This document shows positions 7,729 through 13,052 of a stretch of DNA of 13,052 nt, one piece after another. The stretch comes from Hymenopellis radicata. Lineage: Eukaryota > Basidiomycota > Agaricomycetes > Agaricales > Physalacriaceae. The translations under genes and the position numbers were made by a program. Under the pieces are notes generated by a model. It was not told the origin of the DNA, did not search any database, and saw only the letters and a program-made list of their open reading frames with translations. The DNA is taken from contig JADNRX010001185.1 of the NCBI GenBank assembly GCA_015501595.1, forward strand, positions 1 through 13,052, written 5' to 3'. The first letter of the stretch is position 1. The number at the start of each line of letters is the position of its first letter.

Positions 7729-10700
7729 TCAATCTGCAAAACGCACAGCGGACTTCTTTTTCTTCGGCGGAGACTCGCTCTTTTGCACCACTGGATCAAG
7801 CACTCTAACTCTCTTCCGAGGCGCTGCCACGGGAACATCGACCGCCATAGATATCTCCTCTTCCTCTTCTTCCTCTTCCTGCTGGATACGCTGTGAGATG
7901 TTGAAGAGCTGGAAATCAACTTGCGGTAAGATTTGCGGAGGGTCGCGAATGAACTGGGGATGCTACAAAACGAGGACAAGTATGAGTACCGATGCTGAAA
8001 TAATGTAATGAAGATACTTGCTTCGATATAATGTCTCATCCAGCTTCGTCCAGTAGCCGTGGCAGCTTCTGCTGTGTATCTGACCGAAGTAGCTTCCGCC
8101 TATGAAGCATGTTCTCCTCAGCGGTACCACGAATGGCTAGTGTTTTCACTGCGACGACATGAGCGCCTGGCGGAAAAGGCCGCGTATAAAGCGACACACC
8201 TGACACCGGCTTGCTTTGGCCAATCCGATGTACTCGCTTTATCGCCTGACTTTCAACATCAGCTTGCCAAACAGGCTCACAAAAGATAACTCTCGATGCT
8301 GAAACGAGGTTTCTTGCAAAAAGTGAGCCGGCTTGTTAGTACAGCATCTGATGACTTACAAGCCTCGAGCACCATGCTTCAGCTCCATCAAGAAGATGCG
8401 GTAGTTCCCTGACGTTTCAAACGTCAACACCGTTTGTTCACGGACATGAACGGGGACGACTGTTGTAAACCGCAAAAACTTGATCCCAAGTAGCTCTAAC
8501 GCTTCTCCGACCAGCGCTAGAGTCAAGACAGACGATGAAAAGATAAGGAATTTCTCGGTCGAAGCATATTTCAAAACCTAAAGAGTACGTTCAGAGAATA
8601 CCACAATGAGCAGCGACACGAACCTCATTAATTATGTAATTAAGTTTGCTCGACGGCGAAGAGCCAACATGGATATTCCGATGAGGAGAAACAGTCACCA
8701 GCGTCCCAGAGGCAAGCTCAGTACGAAGGCTCCCGTGCGATGCGGGACTTGACGGTGTCTCTTCCTCATGCGTCTCCAGATGCTCCAAGCGCTTAAGCGC
8801 AGCATCCAGCTCCTTCTTCATATCCTGGATCATCTCCGGCGAAGCCGTCTTCTTAGCACTCGCAGTGACCTGGGTCTGCTTCCGCTTTTTCGCATCCTGC
8901 TTCTTCATCACCTCGTCCAAAAACTTTCGCTGAACCTCGTCTCTCTCCTTCAGAGCGGAAGCAATGTCGACAAGGCGGAATTCCGGGATCAGAGGTTGGC
9001 GAACGATGGAGTCTCTGAGAGCGATAAGCCGGTCTCCGTGAATGAACCGCTCCTTCGTCTTTGTGTCGGGGAATGTCGTCCGCGACCACGCATTGAACAT
9101 GGTGTTAGACATGTTGGTAACGCGATACGGGACGTCGCCGTCGTGTGCGTGAATGCTGCGCCAAAGGTGGTCAGTATTGGCGGCGCGCCTGAATATACTC
9201 GTGAGACTAGCAGCTACAAGGAGAGATCAGCTGTTTGACGAACATGTGAACAATTGCTTCCTCCAGGAGATATTGGTCCTCCTGCGAAGCGCCGCGGTCT
9301 TTCGCTCGTTGTACATGCTCGTGTGAGGTTCGAAGGATTTCTTGAGAGTTGTAGAGTCCCTCATCGATTGCCCAAAACAAAGCCCTACAAGTAACTGTGA
9401 GACTGCGTATAAGCTTCGGTGAAATGGGATCTACTGTGTCATGTTCTCGACTGTGTCTTGTAAAGAAACTGCGTTCTGCATAGTAAGGAAAGTCAAACAA
9501 AGTTATATGTCTATGCAGTATAACTCACAGCAGGATGGAACAGATAATCCTGTAAACGGTCAGAAACTCGGCGATGCAGCAGGAAGGAGAAGACCCACTT
9601 GATCTTTTCGCTCCGAATCAATGGCGTTGATCACGATGCCAGCTTGTAGTGCATTGTACGATTTGATCGCCAGCGGATCCAGGTCCAGAAAGACCGACTC
9701 TTGAGTTATAGATGGCAGCACAATGTCTTTTTCGACATCTTCAACTCTATATAGAGTATGAGCTTTCTGCGCTAAGCCAGCAAGACGAACCCTCCTACCG
9801 GTGTCGAATCATGATGAAGCTCATCACCTGTGTCAACACCTGTATTGAGCCAGGAAGAGGACCAACACCCTTGGCATTCAGCAATGCATCAACGACGTGT
9901 GAATTGAAAAGATTAGGGTTGGCCGCAAAGTGTCGAACACCAATGAAGTTTGATATCATGCTGCCGAGTTTGCGAAGGTCCTCTCGATCGTAGTTGGTCC
10001 ATTCCCGTACTTTTCCGCAGCTTTCGTGCTCAACGCCATCGGAGGAGGGTGTCTGGGATTGCTGCTCAAGCTCCTCGGTGCTGCTCGCGCCGAATCCAAG
10101 CCCGAGCAGATTAGTGGTAGGCGTTCCAGTAACGATCCATCGATGCTCAACACTGAGCGTCTTGACGAAGGGTGTCAAAATAGTATTTGTGCATGCCGAG
10201 ACGTGACCTTCGTCGACGACTAAACGCTTCCATCGAATCTCCGTAAGCGGCGAGATACCACGTTCTGCACAGCTGCAGTCTAATATTCCCGTTTCGAGGA
10301 AGGTAGGACAATGACATTGTTTTCTCTTTCGAGAAGGACGGACATTAGTTGCTACGCTGTGTTCAGCAGTAAATCCTACAATGTAGGGTCAGGTCGTCTT
10401 CAACAAGTCTGAAAAATACACACGAGGAATAGTCATCAGAACTATCTGAACGAAAAAAGTGAGTAAAACCATTGAGAATACAGAAAATATCTGCTTACAT
10501 CGTAATCCGAGGCTAAGGCTCTGGTGGCGGGGAGCTTGGTCTTGGATCGCACGACGAGAACCCTCAGGGGATATTCGCAATGTTTGTGAATCTCTCGTTC
10601 CCACTGACTGAGTAAATTGACCGGTACGACAATCAGTGTCGCTACAGTGAGATACATCCGAGTCATTCGTGATGGGTCCTTCCCACGGCGCTGTAGTCGT

Positions 10701-12062
10701 TCAAAGTCGCTGGGCTCGTCGTCTGGGTGGTGATAATAGAATGGAGTATTTTCCTTTAGGTGGCTATTGAGATGAGTGCTTTGGACTCTGTCTAAGAGTT
10801 CTTGGTGATGTTCATAGGTACTACGGTTCGTGGCCATAGTGTTCGGTAGAGTAACGTGTGGAAGTGTTCCTAGGCGGTGAAGTAGAATATCTTTGAATGA
10901 CGGTACGACAGGAATTCCGGACTCGGCCCTGCCGCGCAGAAGGCGCGCGCGCTCATCGACATAACACGGGAATGAAGCGAATGATATCGGCGTTAATACC
11001 GAACGTTGCGGATTTGCGATTGATTCCTCTGGTGACGATAGCGTCTGTCTGGTGGCCAGAATGAGACCCAATGTCATGACCGTTTTACCAGTTCCTACAC
11101 AAAGTGTCAGGCAGAAAGTTGAGGAAGTGAGAAATTATTCACCTAGCTCTTCACAAAGAATACCACCAGAGCATGTTGAGACATATGGCTGTTCTAGCAA
11201 CACCTCCATCGTGCTAGGCTGAAAGTAGAAGGCGCGCGAATTTAACGCTGTCAATTGAATATATAGCGGATCAGGGAGTAATTGCTGAGAGGTTTCCCTC
11301 ATCAGCATGGCTGCGATGGACTGGCGCTGATACAAGTAAAGCGTGGTCCATAAGCCGAGGTCGTCCAGACTATCGTTGAAATCTAGTAGACGAGCTACGG
11401 TCCTATTGGCAGGGAAATGCGATGAAATATGAGGCGACGGTAGGTCGCCATATATTTCAGAGAGAGTTCGATTATCCTATGAGTACGTCAACAATGTTTT
11501 GTTCCACTACTGGGGGAAATATCGTACCTTGTCAAACGAAAATACAGGAGTTGCTTTGATCGACGAAAGTGGACCTTGCCAATCGCTGGCTTGAACCTTC
11601 GGCAGAAGGATGGAAAGACCACGACGAGCACGAGATACAACATGTTTCTTCCTGCATTTTAGGCGACCTCCCATTCCAGGCAAATCGTAAGGAACCAAGT
11701 AGATCCTCATTGCCAGCCGGGTGTGGGAGGAACGGAATGTCGCGACGATGAACTCATTCTCTATCAGGAAGCCGATTTCACTGAACAGAGAGTTGTCATC
11801 GTGGCCCAAGGAAGTGCATGAGCGGATCTCATTAACACCAAGCCCGTGCCAATCGTCTTCTGCATGTGCATGTGAACAAGGCATGGAGGACCCATGGGGG
11901 AGTTGGATCGTCAAAGCTCCGATAGGCAGCAAGTTTTTCAGAGAATGAAGGCCCGTAGAAGTGCCCGCGCGAGCAGCACCCAAGGCGCAGCAGGTATTAC
12001 AGCTCTGGCAGCTGGGCAGGAGATGGCCATGGGAGTAGAATTTAAGTCTATGTTGAGATTCC
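7729..12062 (-). CDS. Large SNF2-family DNA translocase, Rad5/HLTF-like, without a visible RING domain
   Basis: A superfamily 2 ATPase of the SNF2 group, expected in the nucleus to remodel DNA-protein complexes or act in DNA damage tolerance. Exons: about 12062-11528, 11476-11143, 11094-10499, 10445-10424, 10375-9799, 9746-9599, 9549-9529, 9475-9435, 9384-9244, 9188-8624, 8577-8360, 8312-8200, 8148-8018 and 7962-7729, all in consistent phase (about 1,220 residues). Motifs in order are a Q-like [13 protein letters not shown], Walker A GTGKT (split by the 11095-11142 intron), motif Ia [16 protein letters not shown], motif II VVDEGH (10220-10203), motif [28 protein letters not shown], and motif [13 protein letters not shown] (8248-8216). 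The tail has a Glu tract and KKKK-type basic patches, a likely nuclear localisation signal. A CHC...CSC cysteine set precedes motif II. The region between the two helicase lobes is a charged coiled coil, not the RING finger of Rad5 and HLTF. One in-frame TGA (8036-8038) interrupts the last quarter of exon 13. The true 5' end is unresolved. Confidence 0.85.
8036..8038 (-). other. In-frame stop codon inside the translocase coding sequence
   Basis: All 14 exons agree in phase, but the frame reads LLDEAG followed by TGA, then runs open for about 85 codons to the TGA at 7729-7731. Reading one base over gives MRHYIEA directly after LLDEAG, which fits the segment better. Two compensating one-base changes (a loss at GGATG and a gain at GCAAG beside the donor) would explain it. 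A real nonsense mutation that removes the acidic/basic tail is the alternative. Confidence 0.6.
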
Positions 12063-12087
12063 CTGAAGTGTGAGGAGCATAACGTAT

Positions 12088-12239
12088 TTAGACAGAGTGA
12101 ACGGGCATAGAGACAGTCGACTGAACAGTACCAGCGGAAGCGCGCGAAGAATGACTTGGTAGAAGAAAATCAAGGAGCGCATCAGTGGCTGTGCACCGCT
12201 GTCTACTTTTGACCACCACCCAGCCTCGCCTGAAAAAGT
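12088..12239 (-). CDS. Possible N-terminal coding segment of the translocase
   Basis: Upstream of the secure first exon, another minus-strand frame reads GWVVVKSRQRCTATDALLDF and then LLPSHSSRASAGTVQST before a stop at 12088-12090. It is preceded by a good acceptor (TTTTTCAG, complement of 12240-12247). Composition and position suit the start of the translocase. No single intron joins it convincingly to the frame reading [16 protein letters not shown]; a GTCGAC donor giving a 62-nt intron would work but is atypical. A start further right would overlap PAM17 exon 1 on the opposite strand. It may instead be 5' leader or chance. Confidence 0.3.
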
Positions 12240-12251
12240 CGACGCGTCGAC

Positions 12252-13052
12252 ATGGAGCGCTGTATATCCAGGCGGCTCGTTTCATATGCATGGAGGACCT
12301 CATTACCTAGCCGGACAACTACGGGAACCGTGCGATTCAACTCTACAAATGCCAGCCAGCCTTTGCCTTGGTCGGAATACCTTACAATGCGGAAAAGCAG
12401 ACATCGGTGGCAGACAGTGCGTGCTTATTCCATCCCCTATGTGCTTTCCCAACCGATATATTGCAGGCTGCAACTGTTCCAGGGACTCTACTAGGCCTGT
12501 GTGGCGGCGCCGCCTACTTTGGATCACTCGACACAGATCCGACGAAACCAATTATGGTGTGCAAACTGTCTTTCGTTTGCCAGCTTTCGATTGACTTTTA
12601 TCCAGGGCATTGACCCGTTCATGTTCTATGGCGCGTCTACCGCCTTGTGCATGCGTGCGTGTCCATCTCCTCGTGTTCTCTTCAATTCCCTCAAGTCCAC
12701 TAGTCGTCGGTTTCATGGTCGCACCTACTGCAGGTGGAGCTGCGTGGCGCTTGGCGAAGACGAACCATATCGAACGCTTCGACACGCGTGATGCAGAGTT
12801 CTTTCAAACGGGTGGCAAAGCACCGTGTTGACGCTTCTCTCGCGAGTATGACTCCTCCTCCCGATTATTACGGTATGCCCAGTCCAGTCATCGCGTGTCC
12901 TATGCATACTTAATATCCTTTTAGGCGAAAAAATTGGTTCTTTGCATGAGTATCGCCTAGTAAGCACGTTCCGCCACAAGCATTTGTTCCAACTGATTCC
13001 TGTGCAGTGGCTTCGGGACAAGGAAAGTACAGACGGAAAGCCCATACTGCCT
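12252..13052 (+). CDS. PAM17: Mitochondrial import motor subunit Pam17, 3' end outside the window
   Basis: Pam17 is an inner-membrane subunit of the presequence translocase-associated motor, which drives precursor import through TIM23 into the matrix. Exons: 12252-12416, 12467-12556, 12606-12654, 12704-12872, 12925-12959 and 13008 onward, with introns of 48-52 nt. The N-terminus (MERCISRRLVSYAWRTSL) is Arg-rich and lacks acidic residues apart from Glu2, like a mitochondrial presequence. The family core follows: LPWSEYLTMRKSRHRWQT, GGAAYFGSLDTDPTKPIM, GIDPFMFYGASTALCM, VGFMVAPTAGGAAWRL, DTRDAEFF, HRVDAS, PDYYGEKIGSLHEYR and WLRD. Two hydrophobic helices (about residues 56-75 and 86-110) match the two-span Pam17 topology. 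Two one-base frame breaks are seen: a gain near 12799-12805 (after DAEFF, frame moves to KRVAKHRVD) and a loss near 13017-13020 (WLRD continues one base over as QGKYRRKA). Intron phases confirm the first. The start ATG shares a CATG with the opposite strand next to the translocase promoter. Confidence 0.88.

Noticed and set aside
7729..12062. Reading the region as several small separate genes
   Set aside because: The open segments join through canonical short introns in consistent phase and give SNF2 motifs in the correct order.
12799..12808. Programmed +1 ribosomal frameshift in PAM17
   Set aside because: No known slippery context, and a second break downstream plus many similar ones in the epimerase make indel error or decay simpler.

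Overview
The window is nuclear DNA of a filamentous fungus, most likely a basidiomycete (Agaricomycetes). Every multi-exon gene has very short spliceosomal introns (46-56 nt) with GTNNGY-type donors and CAG/TAG acceptors. One helicase intron carries a perfect TACTAAC branch point. The proteins read as fungal families (Pam17, a Leloir UDP-galactose 4-epimerase, a large SNF2/Rad5-like translocase, a FAR-17a/AIG1-like membrane protein). There is no bacterial-style operon, ribosome binding site or CRISPR.

Layout. 1-171 (+): probable C-terminal tail of a gene entering from the left. 840-1807 (+): intact four-exon, six-helix membrane protein. 1808-3743: a gene-poor strip holding a weak tRNA-like relic (2069-2165, -), a 692-bp non-autonomous element with 29-bp terminal inverted repeats (2346-3037), and an intron-containing tRNA-His(GTG) (3178-3257, -). 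3744-4570 (-): intact three-exon gene for an unrecognised 240-aa protein. 4571-5465: intergenic, with a strong hairpin. 5466-6991 (-): eight-exon UDP-galactose 4-epimerase with nine apparent single-base indels. 7729 to about 12062 (-): large SNF2-family DNA translocase in at least 14 exons, with one in-frame stop near its end. 12252-13052 (+): start of PAM17, divergent from the translocase and running off the right edge.

The genes do not form one pathway. They cover galactose catabolism, mitochondrial protein import, genome maintenance, membrane lipid biology and translation, which is ordinary fungal gene order. Two things stand out. First, frame-breaking single-base changes, mostly at homopolymers, are concentrated in the epimerase (nine) and PAM17 (two), and a stop disrupts the translocase tail. 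The 840-1807 and 3744-4570 genes have none. This means either local sequence error or recent gene decay. Second, the 1.9-kb strip around the tRNA holds an inverted-repeat element built around copies of a 13-14 bp motif in both orientations. I found no convincing new defence, toxin or biosynthetic system.
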